A stretch of DNA of 64,000 nucleotides from Candidatus Microthrix subdominans. Lineage in GTDB: Bacteria; Actinomycetota; Acidimicrobiia; Acidimicrobiales; Microtrichaceae. This document shows, piece by piece, positions 42,002-50,599 of the stretch (the first letter of the stretch is position 1; every line of letters starts with the position of its first letter). The stretch covers positions 868,001-932,000 of the forward strand of contig JADJZA010000001.1 of NCBI GenBank assembly GCA_016719385.1, in the 5' to 3' direction. The translations under genes were made by a program, and so were the position numbers. The notes beneath the pieces are model-generated. The model had not been told where the DNA came from. It made no database searches and was given only the letters and a program-made list of their open reading frames with translations.

Positions 42002-43129
42002 GTGGTTCGCGTCTGGACCGACGGGGCCTGCCTCGGCAACCCGGGCCCCGGCGGTTGGGGGTGGGTGGACGAGCGCGGCGAGTGTGACTCCGGAGGCGAA
42101 CGGGGCACGACCAACCAGCGCATGGAACTCCAAGCGGCGCGTCAGGCGGTGGCGGCGCACCCCGGTGCGGTCGAGGTGGTGTCCGATTCCAAATACGTCG
42201 TGTCGGCGTTCAACGAGGGGTGGATCGACGGCTGGCTGCGCCGGGGCTGGAAGAACTCCAAGAAGGAGCCGGTGGCCAACCAGGACCTGTGGAAGCCGTT
42301 CGTCGACGAGGTGGCTGCGCACGGCCAGGTCACCTTCAGCTGGGTGAAGGGCCACGCCGGCGATCCGATGAACGAGGAGGCCGACCGGTTGGCCACCGAG
42401 GCGGCTGCAACGGTCGCCGCCGGAGGCTCCAACTCCGCCGGCGGAGCCAACTCCGCCGGCGGAGCCAACTCCGCCGCCGCCGGCTCTGCTCCCGCCGCGG
42501 TGGCAACGATCATCGCGGTCTCCGAATCGGGAGGCGGGTCTTCCGCCGACGGAGCAGGCTCCGATCCCGCCAGCGTCGATGCCTCAACGGCTGTCACCAC
42601 CGATGAGGCGCCGACCGGTCGCAGCGCCGATCGGCGCGCCCCCGATGGGTATCGCTATGCCGTCTCCGGCATCCGTCGACTCGACGCCCGGTCGTTGGCG
42701 GCGGCGCGCAGCCAGCTGGCCAAGATCCTTTCCGCCCAGGGCGAGTTTCATCCCGACCTGGTTGTGCTGTCCGGGTTGCGCCCTGGGCCCGAAGCGATCG
42801 GAGCGCAGGTGGCCCTCGACGCCGGGATCGCCGTGGTGGCGGTGTTGCCGTGGCCCGACCCGCAGGCGACGCTGCGTTCGGCCGACCGCTCCGCGTTCGC
42901 CGAGTTGCTGGGGCGGGTGGCCGACACGGTCGTGCTCGAATCGAAGGCCCCGTCCGACGCCGACGGTCGCAGCCAAGCGCTGGCTCGACGCGACGGCTGG
43001 CTGGCCAAGGTGGCCGACGGGGCGCTGCTCGTCCGACGGGGCGACACGACCGAGGGTCGGGCGCTACTGCGCCGCTTCGGCCGTCTGGGTGACGAGGTGT
43101 GGGACCTCGACCTGTCCGCCCTTCCGTAG
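42002..43129 (+). CDS. rnhA: RNase HI fused to a C-terminal SLOG-like nucleotide-binding domain
   Basis: 375 residues from GTG 42002. Residues 1-135 are RNase HI, which cuts RNA in RNA-DNA hybrids: D7 in WTDGACLGNPGPGGWG, E42 in MELQAAR, D62 in SDSKYVV, H118 in KGHAGD and D128 in NEEADRLA. A repetitive Gly/Ser/Asn/Ala linker follows (about 136-215, containing GGANSA units). Residues about 220-375 are a second Rossmann-like domain (YAVSGIRRLDARSLAAARSQ, VVLSGLRPGPEAIGAQVALD, IAVVAVLPWP, LARRDGWLAKVADGALLVRRGD), which fits the SLOG/YspA-like family that binds nucleotides or nucleotide signals. This fusion is unusual. The gene probably shares the aceE transcript. Confidence 0.88.
   Translation: MVRVWTDGACLGNPGPGGWGWVDERGECDSGGERGTTNQRMELQAARQAVAAHPGAVEVVSDSKYVVSAFNEGWIDGWLRRGWKNSKKEPVANQDLWKPFVDEVAAHGQVTFSWVKGHAGDPMNEEADRLATEAAATVAAGGSNSAGGANSAGGANSAAAGSAPAAVATIIAVSESGGGSSADGAGSDPASVDASTAVTTDEAPTGRSADRRAPDGYRYAVSGIRRLDARSLAAARSQLAKILSAQGEFHPDLVVLSGLRPGPEAIGAQVALDAGIAVVAVLPWPDPQATLRSADRSAFAELLGRVADTVVLESKAPSDADGRSQALARRDGWLAKVADGALLVRRGDTTEGRALLRRFGRLGDEVWDLDLSALP
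42422..42475 (+). repeat. 18-bp tandem repeat in the linker of the RNase HI fusion
   Basis: Three copies of an 18-base unit encode GGSNSA, GGANSA and GGANSA. The in-frame period suggests a flexible linker between the nuclease and SLOG-like domains that could change in length. Confidence 0.7.
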
Positions 43130-43169
43130 CCGATCTCCGGTCTGGCTTCGTCCCCCGGGCCCCCTCAGT

Positions 43170-43259
43170 AATCACACCCACGGTCCAACTGGGTGTGATT
43201 GCTGTGGGACGGGCCACAGCAATCACACCCAGAGGCGGCTTGGGTGCGATCGCTGTGGG
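43170..43259. repeat. Compound inverted repeats between convergent genes
   Basis: Arm A (43190-43207) and arm B (43214-43231) are perfect 18-base reverse complements around GACGGG. A further copy of the 11-base half AATCACACCCA lies at 43170-43180, and a diverged copy (GGGTGCGATCGCTGTGGG) at 43242-43259. Three alternative hairpins are therefore possible. The element sits between the convergent ends of the RNase HI fusion gene (43129) and the molybdopterin oxidoreductase gene (43293), and could act as a bidirectional terminator. Confidence 0.7.
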
Positions 43260-43292
43260 CGGCCATCCCTTCCGTCCGAGCGTGGATCGACC

Positions 43293-45596
43293 TCAGGCCC
43301 GGGCGACCTCGACGGGGATGCCGGACAGCACGGCGGTGCCGGTGATCGCCTCGACGTCGTCCTCGTCGGTGAGCAGGTTGGAGTTCACCCCGGCGCGCTC
43401 GTTGGCCACCGCCAGCCGGGTGCCGGGCTGGTTGTGGCCCCAGCCGTGGGGGAGCGACACCACTCCGGGGGCGATGTCCTCGGTCAGCTCCACCGGTACC
43501 TCCAACTGGCCTACCCGCGACGACACCACGCACAGCTCGCCGTTCGTCAGCCGCAGCGGCGCGGCATCGTCGGGGTGGATGTGCAGGGTGCAGCGCTCCT
43601 TGCCCTTGACGAGCACCTCGACGTTGTGCATCCAGGAGTTATTGGAGCGCAGGTCGCGACGCCCAACCAGGACGAGGGAGCCGTCCTCCCCGTCGTCGAG
43701 CAGTGCGGTGAGTCGCCGCACGTCGGCAACGATCTCGGGAGGTGCGGCCTCGATCCGCCCGGACGGGGTGCGCAGCACCTCGGGCAGGCGAGGCTGAAGC
43801 GGGCCCAGGTCGACCCCGTGGGGATGGGCCTCCAGCTCGTTCAGGCTGAGCGGCTGAACCGAGATGGGACGGCCCTCCTCGTCGAGCCCCAGCGGCACCG
43901 GCTCGGTGACGGCGCCGAAGGCATCACCGTACGGGCCAATCCGCAGCATCAGGTCGAGCATGCGCTCGGGTCCGGTGCGGGGAGCCAGCTCGGCGAGCAG
44001 ATCGGTGGCGTCCCGGCCGTGCACCGGCCCGGTCTCGTCGGCGACGGCGGCGCCGACCAGAGTGGTGATCATCAGGTCGTCCACGTCGGCCGGGTCGGCC
44101 TCGGGTCCCAAGCCCTGAGCAAAGGCTGCCAGCCGGGCCAGGATCTCCCACTCCTCGGGCGTGTCGGGGTCGCGCTCCATGACGGGTGGGGAGTAGTTGG
44201 CCACGTTGCGCACGGCCAGCTGGGTGAAGGCCAGGTCGTAATGGGGTCGCTGTATCGGCGAGGGCGGGGGCAACACGATGTCGGCGTGGCGGGTGGTCTC
44301 GTTGACGTAGGGGTCGACCGAGATCATCAGCTCCAGGTGTTCCATCGCCGCCTCGAGGCGCGCCGAGTTGGGAGTCGACAGCAGCGGGTTGCCGGCGACC
44401 GTGATCAGCACCTTGATCTGGCCGGGGCCGTCGGTGTCGATCTCCTCGGCCAGCGCCGCCACCGGCAGCTCGCCCATCGTCTCGCCCAGGCCGCGCACCC
44501 GGGAGGCGAAGCGGCCGATGCGCACGCCACGACCGACGCCGGGGGTGCCCCGGGTGTTGGCGGCGCCGGCGGCGGCCTTGGTGAACATCGCGCCGCCGGC
44601 TCGGTCGAGGTTGCCGGTGCACAGGTTGACCAGATCGACCAGCCAACTGGCCAGCGTGCCAAAGCGTTGGGTGGTGGTGCCGATGCGGCCGTAGACCACC
44701 GCCGACTTGGCGTCGGCGAGCTGCGCCGCCAACGAGCGGATCTCGTCTGGGCTCACCCCAGAGCGGACGGCGACCGACTCGGGGGTGAACGCCGCCAGCG
44801 AGGCGATGGCCTCGTCGAGGTCGACGGTCCACTCCCCAGCGTGGCCCGGATCGACCCGACCGGTTCGCGCCAGTTCGGTGACGACCGCTGCGAGCAACAG
44901 CGCATCGGCCCCGGGGCGGATGGCCAGGTGGGTATCGGCTGCCCGCGCCGTCTTGGTGCGGCGCGGGTCGATCACCACCACCCGGCCGCCACGATCGCGT
45001 ACGGCGGCCAGCCGGCCCGGCCAGTCGGGTGCCGTGGCCAGGCTGCCGTTGGACTCCAGCGGGTTGGCCCCCATGAGCACCACCAGGTCGGTGCGGTCGA
45101 TATCGGGCACCGCCACCGACAGGGTGGTACCGAACATCAGCCCGGAGGCCACCTCCTTGGGGCGCTGGTCAACCGTGCTGGCCGAGAATACCTTGGGCTT
45201 TCCGAGGCCCCGGATCAGCGGCTTGGCGAACAGGGTGCCGTCCAGGTGGTGCACGTTGGGGTTGCCCAGGTAGATCGCCACGCTGTCGCGCCCGTGCGTG
45301 TCGATCGCAGTGCGCAGCAACTCCTCAGTGAGGTGCCAGGCCTCGGTCCAGGTGACCGGTTGGGCCGCTCCGGCGGCGGCGCTGCGGGCATTGGGCTGAT
45401 GCACCGGGGCACGCAAGCGGTCGGGGTCGTCGTGAAGCCGCCCGAGGGTGGTGCCCTTGGGGCACAGATAACCGCCGGAAAACACGTCGTCGCGATCGCC
45501 GCGAATGCGGGTCACACGTCCGCCATCAAGCGACAGCTCGAGGCCGCACATCGCCTCGCAGAGCGGACAGGTGGTCACTGCGGTGGAGAGCCCCAT
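43293..45596 (-). CDS. Molybdopterin-dependent oxidoreductase, formate dehydrogenase-like
   Basis: 767 residues from ATG 45596. The N-terminal [4Fe-4S] site has C10, C13, C17 and C45 (TTCPLCEAMCG, GGYLCPKG). Mo-bis-MGD binding stretches follow: IYLGNPNVHHLDG, VFSASTVDQRPKEVASGLMF, DLVVLMGANPLESN and VVVIDPRRTKTA. The C-terminal dinucleotide-binding domain (GELCVVSSRVGQLEVPVEL, PGVVSLPHGWGHNQPG) is complete. The Mo ligand position is not obviously Cys or Sec. Single-subunit members of this family in actinobacteria have unknown electron partners and substrates. Divergent from the HyuA/HyuB fusion, separated by about 150 bases. Confidence 0.82.
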   Translation of the reverse strand: MGLSTAVTTCPLCEAMCGLELSLDGGRVTRIRGDRDDVFSGGYLCPKGTTLGRLHDDPDRLRAPVHQPNARSAAAGAAQPVTWTEAWHLTEELLRTAIDTHGRDSVAIYLGNPNVHHLDGTLFAKPLIRGLGKPKVFSASTVDQRPKEVASGLMFGTTLSVAVPDIDRTDLVVLMGANPLESNGSLATAPDWPGRLAAVRDRGGRVVVIDPRRTKTARAADTHLAIRPGADALLLAAVVTELARTGRVDPGHAGEWTVDLDEAIASLAAFTPESVAVRSGVSPDEIRSLAAQLADAKSAVVYGRIGTTTQRFGTLASWLVDLVNLCTGNLDRAGGAMFTKAAAGAANTRGTPGVGRGVRIGRFASRVRGLGETMGELPVAALAEEIDTDGPGQIKVLITVAGNPLLSTPNSARLEAAMEHLELMISVDPYVNETTRHADIVLPPPSPIQRPHYDLAFTQLAVRNVANYSPPVMERDPDTPEEWEILARLAAFAQGLGPEADPADVDDLMITTLVGAAVADETGPVHGRDATDLLAELAPRTGPERMLDLMLRIGPYGDAFGAVTEPVPLGLDEEGRPISVQPLSLNELEAHPHGVDLGPLQPRLPEVLRTPSGRIEAAPPEIVADVRRLTALLDDGEDGSLVLVGRRDLRSNNSWMHNVEVLVKGKERCTLHIHPDDAAPLRLTNGELCVVSSRVGQLEVPVELTEDIAPGVVSLPHGWGHNQPGTRLAVANERAGVNSNLLTDEDDVEAITGTAVLSGIPVEVARA

Positions 45597-45747
45597 CGGT
45601 CCATTCAAACCCACGGTGGCGCCATGTGCGTTGAACCTCACTTCGCGTTGTGCATGGGGGACACTGCTGGTCCTGAGCCGTCTGACGGTGGGTTCCGGTG
45701 GCGCTCTGGGCACCGGCCGGCGCGTCCTCGGCAGTAGCTTCGGAGGC

Positions 45748-48700
45748 GTGGCGGAACGGTCGGCGTGGCACATCGGGGTGGATACCGGCGGCACGTTCAC
45801 CGACCTGGTTGGACCCGACGGGTCGATCGTCAAGCTGCCGTCGACGCCGGCCGATCCTGGCGCTGCCATCCGGGAGGGCGTCGAGCGCCTGCGAGCCGAA
45901 GCGTTCGCCCGTGGCGACCTCAGGGCGGACCCCGGCAATCCGGCGCCCCTGCACCTGGCCCACGGCACCACGGTGGCCACCAACGCGGTGCTCGAGGGCA
46001 CGCTGGCCCGGGTGGCCCAGCTCGGCACGTCCGGGTTTGCCGACCTGATCGAGATCGGCCGACAGAACCGCCCCTCCCTGGCCGACCACTTCGCCGACCG
46101 GCCTCCGCCCCTGGTCGCCCGACGCGACCGCTTGGACGTCGCCGAACGCCTGTCACCGACCGGCGAGGTGGAGCTCGCCCCGGAGGTCGCAGCGCTGCCC
46201 GACATCCCAGGTGGCGTCGAGGCGCTCGCCGTGTGCCTCCTACACTCCGACCTGAACCCGAAACATGAGGAACTGGTCGCTCAGGCCTACCGGGAGGCGG
46301 GCTGGGACGTCACCGCCAGCCACGAGCTGTCGCCGCTGTTCCGAGAGTACGAGCGGGCCTCCACCACCGTGATGAACGCCGCGTTGCGACCCCGGGTGCG
46401 TCGCTACCTGGAAGGGCTGGCGCCGTTGGCCGAACGGTTGTGGGTGATGACGTCGGCGGGAGGCCTGTGGCCGTTGGGCGACGCGGCCGCCGCCCCCGCC
46501 GGGCTGGCGCTGTCCGGACCGGCAGGCGGGGTTCGGGCTGCAGCGGTGGTGGCGAGCGCCTGTGGGTTCCCCGATGCGATCTCCTTCGACATGGGTGGCA
46601 CCTCGACCGACGTCTGCCTCATCCTCGACGGCGACCCGGCGCCTGCGGTCGACCGCGACCTCGTCGGCTACCCGGTGCGGATGCCGTCATTGGATGTGGT
46701 CACCGTCGGGGCGGGGGGAGGGTCGATCGTGTCGACCGACGCCGGCGGAGCGGTCACGGTCGGCCCCCGGTCGGCCGGCGCACAGCCGGGCCCGGTCGCC
46801 TACGGACGAGGTGGCATCGAGCCGACGGTGACCGACGCCAACGTGGTGCTGGGCCGCATCCCCGCTCAGGGTCACGGTGCGCTGGGCTCGCTCGACGGCG
46901 GGGGAGCCTCCCAGGCGTTTGCCCGGGAGGGCATCGAAGCCGAAGGGGCCCTGGCGGTGGTCACGGCCAACATGGAGGGCGCGCTGCGCAGCGTCAGCGT
47001 GGCCCGCGGTGTCGACCCGTCTGGTTTGGCCCTGGTCGCCTTCGGTGGCGCCGGGCCGTTGCATGCCTGTGACCTGGCCCGATTGTTGGGCATGGCGGCG
47101 GTCATCGTGCCGCCGCTCGCTGGGGTGTTGTCGGCGGTTGGCATCGTGGGCGCTCCCGAGCGTCACGACCTGACTCATTCGTGGCCGACCCCTCACGACC
47201 ACGACGGGCTCGCCGAGGCGAGGCGCGCCCTGGAGGACCGGGTTCGAGCCGAGTTCGAGCACGATTCCGGTGCGACCGACCGTGCCGAAGTCGACCGTGC
47301 CGAGGTTGACGATGGTGAAGCCGACCGTCCCATCGAGGTTGCCTCGGTGCTGTCGTGTCGGTACGCCGGGCAGGGCCACGAGATCGAGGTCGACGACGTC
47401 CAACGCTTCGGGACCGTCCACGAGGAGCGCAACGGCTTTTCGCTGCCGCAGACCCCGGTGGAGGTCATCGCCCTCCGGGCCTTCGGCGAGCGGCGATCGC
47501 CGGTCGGCCCGATCGAGCTGCTGGAGCGTGCCGATGCGGTCAGCGATCAGGTGGTGTCCGGCCCGGTGTCGGTGCCGGCCGCTGATCACACCGTCTGGAT
47601 CCCTGAAGGCTGGACCGGTCGGCCCGGCCCCCTGGGCGCGCTGGTCATCACCGAGGACACAGCGGATGCTGCGGTGACAGCGGATGCTGCGGTGACAGCG
47701 GATGGGAGTATCGGTGCGGATGCTGGCGTGGCTGCCGACACTGATGCCGGCCCTAGCGGCTCGGCTCCGGAGGCCGGCAATCGATGGCACGGCAGCCTCG
47801 ACAGTGCGGCGTTGGCGGTGCTGTTGGCACGGCTCGCCGGGGTGGCCGACGAGGCCGGTGCCGTGCTGCGGCGGGCCGCGTTCAGCCCCAACATCAAGGA
47901 GCGCGCCGACTGTTCGGTGGCGCTGTTCACCGCAGCCGGTGAGCTGCTGGTGCAGGCCGAGCACATCCCGGTTCACCTCGGGTCGATGCCGGCGGCGGTG
48001 GCGGCGGTGATCGACGCTCTGGGCCCGCTGCCCCCGGGCACCCAGGCGGTGGTCAACGACCCGTTCGCCGGTGGCACCCACCTGAACGACCTGACGCTGG
48101 TTGCTCCCGTCTACGTTGCAGGGCCCGCCGGGGCCACCACCTCCGAGGGGGTTCGGGCGGGGGTGGTCGGTGACACCTCGATGACCGGCGATGCCGACGC
48201 AACGCTGGTCGGCTGGGTGGCGACGCGGGCCCACCACGCCGATGTCGGTGGTGCGGCACCGGGCTCGTTGCCCGCCGAGGCCACTCACATCGCCCAGGAG
48301 GGGCTGCGCATCCCGCCGATGGTGTTCACCTCCGAGGTGGCCCGCCTCATCTCGGCCAACAGTCGTACCCCGGAGGAGCGCCGGGGTGACCTCGACGCCC
48401 AGGTCGGCGCCAACCGCGTGGCGGCCAGGCGCCTGGCGGTCATCGTCGAGGAGCTGGGCGGCGCGGCCGTGGCGGCTCGTGCCTTCGAGGAGGTGCTCGA
48501 CCACGGTGAGCGCACGGTGGCCGCCGCTTTGGCGGCGGCGCCCCTGGGGGAGTGGAGCTACGACGACGTGATGGACTCGTCCGGGCCGGCGCCGTCGCAG
48601 CGCAGACCGGTGCCGGTGAGGGTGCGGCTCCGTTTGGATGGCTCCAGCGCCACGTTCGACTATTCGCAATGCGGTGCCTCGGCGCCGGGCAACGTCTGGG

Positions 48701-49440
48701 CGCCGAAGGCGGTCACGGTCTCGGCGACGTTCTGGGCCCTGCGGTCGATTCTCGATCCGACCCTCCCCGCCAACGGCGGCACGCTCCGCCGGCTGCAGGT
48801 GATCACCCGTCCCGGCACGGTGACCGATGCGCTGGCGCCAACTGCGGTCGGGGCGGGCAACGTCGAGGTGAGCCAGCGGGTGGCCGACGTGGCGCTGGGT
48901 GCGCTGGCCGGTGCATTCCCCGATCGGGTTCCCGCCGACTCTCAGGGGACGATGAACAGCATCCTGTTGGGCGGCGACGGCTGGGTGAGCTACGAGACGG
49001 TCGGTGGCGGACAGGGCGGTCGACCGGTGGCCGATGGCGCCAAGGCTCGACCCGGCATGTCCGGTGTGCACACGGCGATGACCAACACGCTGAACACGCC
49101 TGTGGAAGCAACCGAGCGGGCGTTGGGCGTGCGGGTGCGGCGCTACCGCCTGCGCCGGGGGAGTGGGGGAACCGGGCTCGCTGCGGGCGGCGAGGGCATC
49201 GAGCGTGAGCTGGAGGTGCTCGAGCCGGTCACCGTGTCGCTGATCTGCGAGCGACGAGAGGTGGCGCCCCACGGCAGGGCGGGCGGAGGTGACGGGGCCG
49301 TGGGCGAGAACTGGCTGTTGCCCGGCGGCGACGAGGCGCAGGCCCGACGGCTCCCCGGCAAGTGCACCCTGCAGCTCGAAACCGGTGACGTGATCCGCAT
49401 GCTCACCCCCGGGGGCGCCGGCTGGGGCTCGCCCGCCTAA
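45748..49440 (+). CDS. Fused hydantoinase/5-oxoprolinase (HyuA-HyuB) family protein
   Basis: 1230 residues from GTG 45748, close after a GGAGG that is only one base away, so the exact start is uncertain. Residues about 1-620 are HyuA: IGVDTGGTFTDLVGPDG, FDMGGTSTDVCLI, VTVGAGGGSIVS and ALVAFGGAGPLHACDL, an ASKHA-type ATPase. Residues about 690-1230 are HyuB (RAAFSPNIKERADCSVALF, VVNDPFAGGTHLNDLTLVAP). The family splits 5-oxoproline, hydantoins or similar lactams with ATP, or carboxylates acetone or acetophenone. The HyuA-HyuB fusion order fits 5-oxoprolinase-like proteins. A short repeat-coded linker (VTADAAVTADGS) joins the halves. Divergent from the molybdopterin gene. Confidence 0.85.
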   Translation: MAERSAWHIGVDTGGTFTDLVGPDGSIVKLPSTPADPGAAIREGVERLRAEAFARGDLRADPGNPAPLHLAHGTTVATNAVLEGTLARVAQLGTSGFADLIEIGRQNRPSLADHFADRPPPLVARRDRLDVAERLSPTGEVELAPEVAALPDIPGGVEALAVCLLHSDLNPKHEELVAQAYREAGWDVTASHELSPLFREYERASTTVMNAALRPRVRRYLEGLAPLAERLWVMTSAGGLWPLGDAAAAPAGLALSGPAGGVRAAAVVASACGFPDAISFDMGGTSTDVCLILDGDPAPAVDRDLVGYPVRMPSLDVVTVGAGGGSIVSTDAGGAVTVGPRSAGAQPGPVAYGRGGIEPTVTDANVVLGRIPAQGHGALGSLDGGGASQAFAREGIEAEGALAVVTANMEGALRSVSVARGVDPSGLALVAFGGAGPLHACDLARLLGMAAVIVPPLAGVLSAVGIVGAPERHDLTHSWPTPHDHDGLAEARRALEDRVRAEFEHDSGATDRAEVDRAEVDDGEADRPIEVASVLSCRYAGQGHEIEVDDVQRFGTVHEERNGFSLPQTPVEVIALRAFGERRSPVGPIELLERADAVSDQVVSGPVSVPAADHTVWIPEGWTGRPGPLGALVITEDTADAAVTADAAVTADGSIGADAGVAADTDAGPSGSAPEAGNRWHGSLDSAALAVLLARLAGVADEAGAVLRRAAFSPNIKERADCSVALFTAAGELLVQAEHIPVHLGSMPAAVAAVIDALGPLPPGTQAVVNDPFAGGTHLNDLTLVAPVYVAGPAGATTSEGVRAGVVGDTSMTGDADATLVGWVATRAHHADVGGAAPGSLPAEATHIAQEGLRIPPMVFTSEVARLISANSRTPEERRGDLDAQVGANRVAARRLAVIVEELGGAAVAARAFEEVLDHGERTVAAALAAAPLGEWSYDDVMDSSGPAPSQRRPVPVRVRLRLDGSSATFDYSQCGASAPGNVWAPKAVTVSATFWALRSILDPTLPANGGTLRRLQVITRPGTVTDALAPTAVGAGNVEVSQRVADVALGALAGAFPDRVPADSQGTMNSILLGGDGWVSYETVGGGQGGRPVADGAKARPGMSGVHTAMTNTLNTPVEATERALGVRVRRYRLRRGSGGTGLAAGGEGIERELEVLEPVTVSLICERREVAPHGRAGGGDGAVGENWLLPGGDEAQARRLPGKCTLQLETGDVIRMLTPGGAGWGSPA
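47659..47704 (+). repeat. 18-bp tandem repeat in the HyuA-HyuB linker
   Basis: ACAGCGGATGCTGCGGTG occurs at 47659-47676 and 47677-47694, with a partial third copy to 47704. It encodes TADAAV units between the two enzyme halves and marks a low-constraint junction. Confidence 0.75.
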
Positions 49441-49445
49441 ACAGC

Positions 49446-49622
49446 CAACTCGGGAGTGGGGTGGCCCGTCAGGCGGTCGTTTGGGCTCCCCGGTCCGCAG
49501 CCCGCTTGCAACTCGGGAGTGGGGTGGCCCGTCTGGCGGTCGTTTGGGCTCCCCGGTTCGCAGCCCGCTTGCAACTCGGGAGTGGGGTGGCCCGTCTGGC
49601 GGTTGTTTGGGCTCCCCGGTTC
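49446..49622. repeat. 63-bp tandem repeat, 2.8 copies, in an intergenic region
   Basis: Copies begin at 49446, 49509 and 49572 (period 63), nearly identical; the third stops near 49622. Each contains GGGGTGGCCC and GGGCTCCCC segments that can pair into a short hairpin. The 271-base gap between the HyuA-HyuB stop (49440) and the SDR start (49712) is otherwise featureless. The period is a multiple of three, and the frame through the repeats is open, but the predicted peptide is not protein-like. There are no unique spacers, so it is not a CRISPR array. Confidence 0.8.
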
Positions 49623-49711
49623 GGTGGGTTTGGGGTCGAGCCGGGCGTCCGGGGGCGACCGTCGGAGGCCTCAATCTGCGCGCGGGCGGCCTCGCTCCCT
49701 ACGATGTTCGA

Positions 49712-50497
49712 ATGCTTGACATCAACGGAGCTTCCGCACTCGTGACCGGTGGGGCCTCTGGCCTCGGAGAGGCCACCGCCAAGGCGCTGGCCGACAAGGG
49801 CGCCAAGGTCGTCGTCTGCGACCTGGACCGCCAGGCCGAGGCCGGCGAGGCGCTGGCCAAGGAGATCGGTGGCGTCTATGTCGCCACCGACGTGACCGAC
49901 ACCGACCAGATCATCGCCGCCGTCGAGGCCGCCAAGGAGCTCGGCCCCGTCCGGGCGCTGGTGAACTGTGCCGGCATCGGCTGGGCCACCCGCACCATCG
50001 GGCGCGACGGCGAGTACAGCTCGGCCCACGACCTCGACATCTTCAAGAAGGTGATCGAGATCAACCTGATCGGCAGCTTCGACGCCATCCGCTTGGCGGC
50101 GACGGCGATGAGCCAGACCGAGCCCAACGAGTCCGGCGAGCGTGGCGCCATCGTCAACACCGCCTCGGTGGCGGCGTTCGATGGCCAGATCGGCCAGGCC
50201 TCCTACTCCGCCTCCAAGGGCGGCGTCGTCGGCATGACCCTGCCGGTTGCACGCGACCTGTCCGCCTCGGGTATTCGCATCAACACGATCGCCCCCGGTC
50301 TGTTCGACACCCCGATCTACGGCACCGGCGAGGCCTCCGAGCAGTTCAAGGAGAAGCTGGCGGCCAACCTGCTGTTCCCCAAGCGCCTCGGCTTCTCGTC
50401 CGAGTTCGCTTCGCTCGCCGTCGAGATGATCACCAACTCGTACTTCAACGCCGAGACGGTGCGCCTCGACGCCGGCACCCGGATGCAGCCCAAGTAG
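49712..50497 (+). CDS. SDR-family 3-hydroxyacyl-CoA dehydrogenase-like oxidoreductase
   Basis: 261 residues from ATG 49712. Short-chain dehydrogenase motifs are GGASGLGE at residues about 12-19, VCDLD for cofactor choice (NAD), NCAGIG and the catalytic YSASKGG (Y165, K169). The ARTIGRDGE-type insertion (ATRTIGRDG) and LFDTPIYGT match the type-2 3-hydroxyacyl-CoA dehydrogenase (HSD17B10-like) subgroup acting in fatty acid or branched-chain degradation. The substrate is inferred from that similarity. It stands alone between a tandem-repeat region and the DUF3048 genes. Confidence 0.82.
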   Translation: MLDINGASALVTGGASGLGEATAKALADKGAKVVVCDLDRQAEAGEALAKEIGGVYVATDVTDTDQIIAAVEAAKELGPVRALVNCAGIGWATRTIGRDGEYSSAHDLDIFKKVIEINLIGSFDAIRLAATAMSQTEPNESGERGAIVNTASVAAFDGQIGQASYSASKGGVVGMTLPVARDLSASGIRINTIAPGLFDTPIYGTGEASEQFKEKLAANLLFPKRLGFSSEFASLAVEMITNSYFNAETVRLDAGTRMQPK

Positions 50498-50558
50498 TAG
50501 CGGGACCAGCGATACGCCGGCCCGGCCCCCTCGCATTCGTTCATTCCAATGCCAGGGT

Positions 50559-50586
50559 GGTCGGGCTAGCATCCACTAGTCCGACC
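50559..50586 (+). promoter_or_regulatory. Hairpin directly before the first DUF3048 gene
   Basis: GGTCGGGCTAG (50559-50569) and CTAGTCCGACC (50576-50586) form an 11-bp stem with one G-U pair and a 6-base loop. It ends one base before the AGGAGG at 50588-50593 that serves the GTG start at 50600. It could be a DNA operator or an RNA structure that controls ribosome access. Confidence 0.45.
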
Positions 50587-50599
50587 TAGGAGGTTCAGG

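Noticed and set aside
39229..42123. A 964-residue open frame on the minus strand opposite aceE
   Set aside because: It is a GC-codon shadow of aceE: rich in His, Arg, Gly and Val, with no domain, and aceE is complete and conserved.
42579..45737. A 1052-residue plus-strand frame opposite the molybdopterin oxidoreductase
   Set aside because: Antisense shadow. The minus-strand gene has all cofactor motifs, and this frame has none.
49446..49622. Regular repeats considered as a CRISPR array
   Set aside because: The 63-bp units are directly contiguous, with no unique spacers, and no cas genes are present.
46687..49674. A 995-residue minus-strand frame opposite the HyuA-HyuB gene
   Set aside because: Low-complexity shadow of the fused enzyme that also reads through the 63-bp repeat array.
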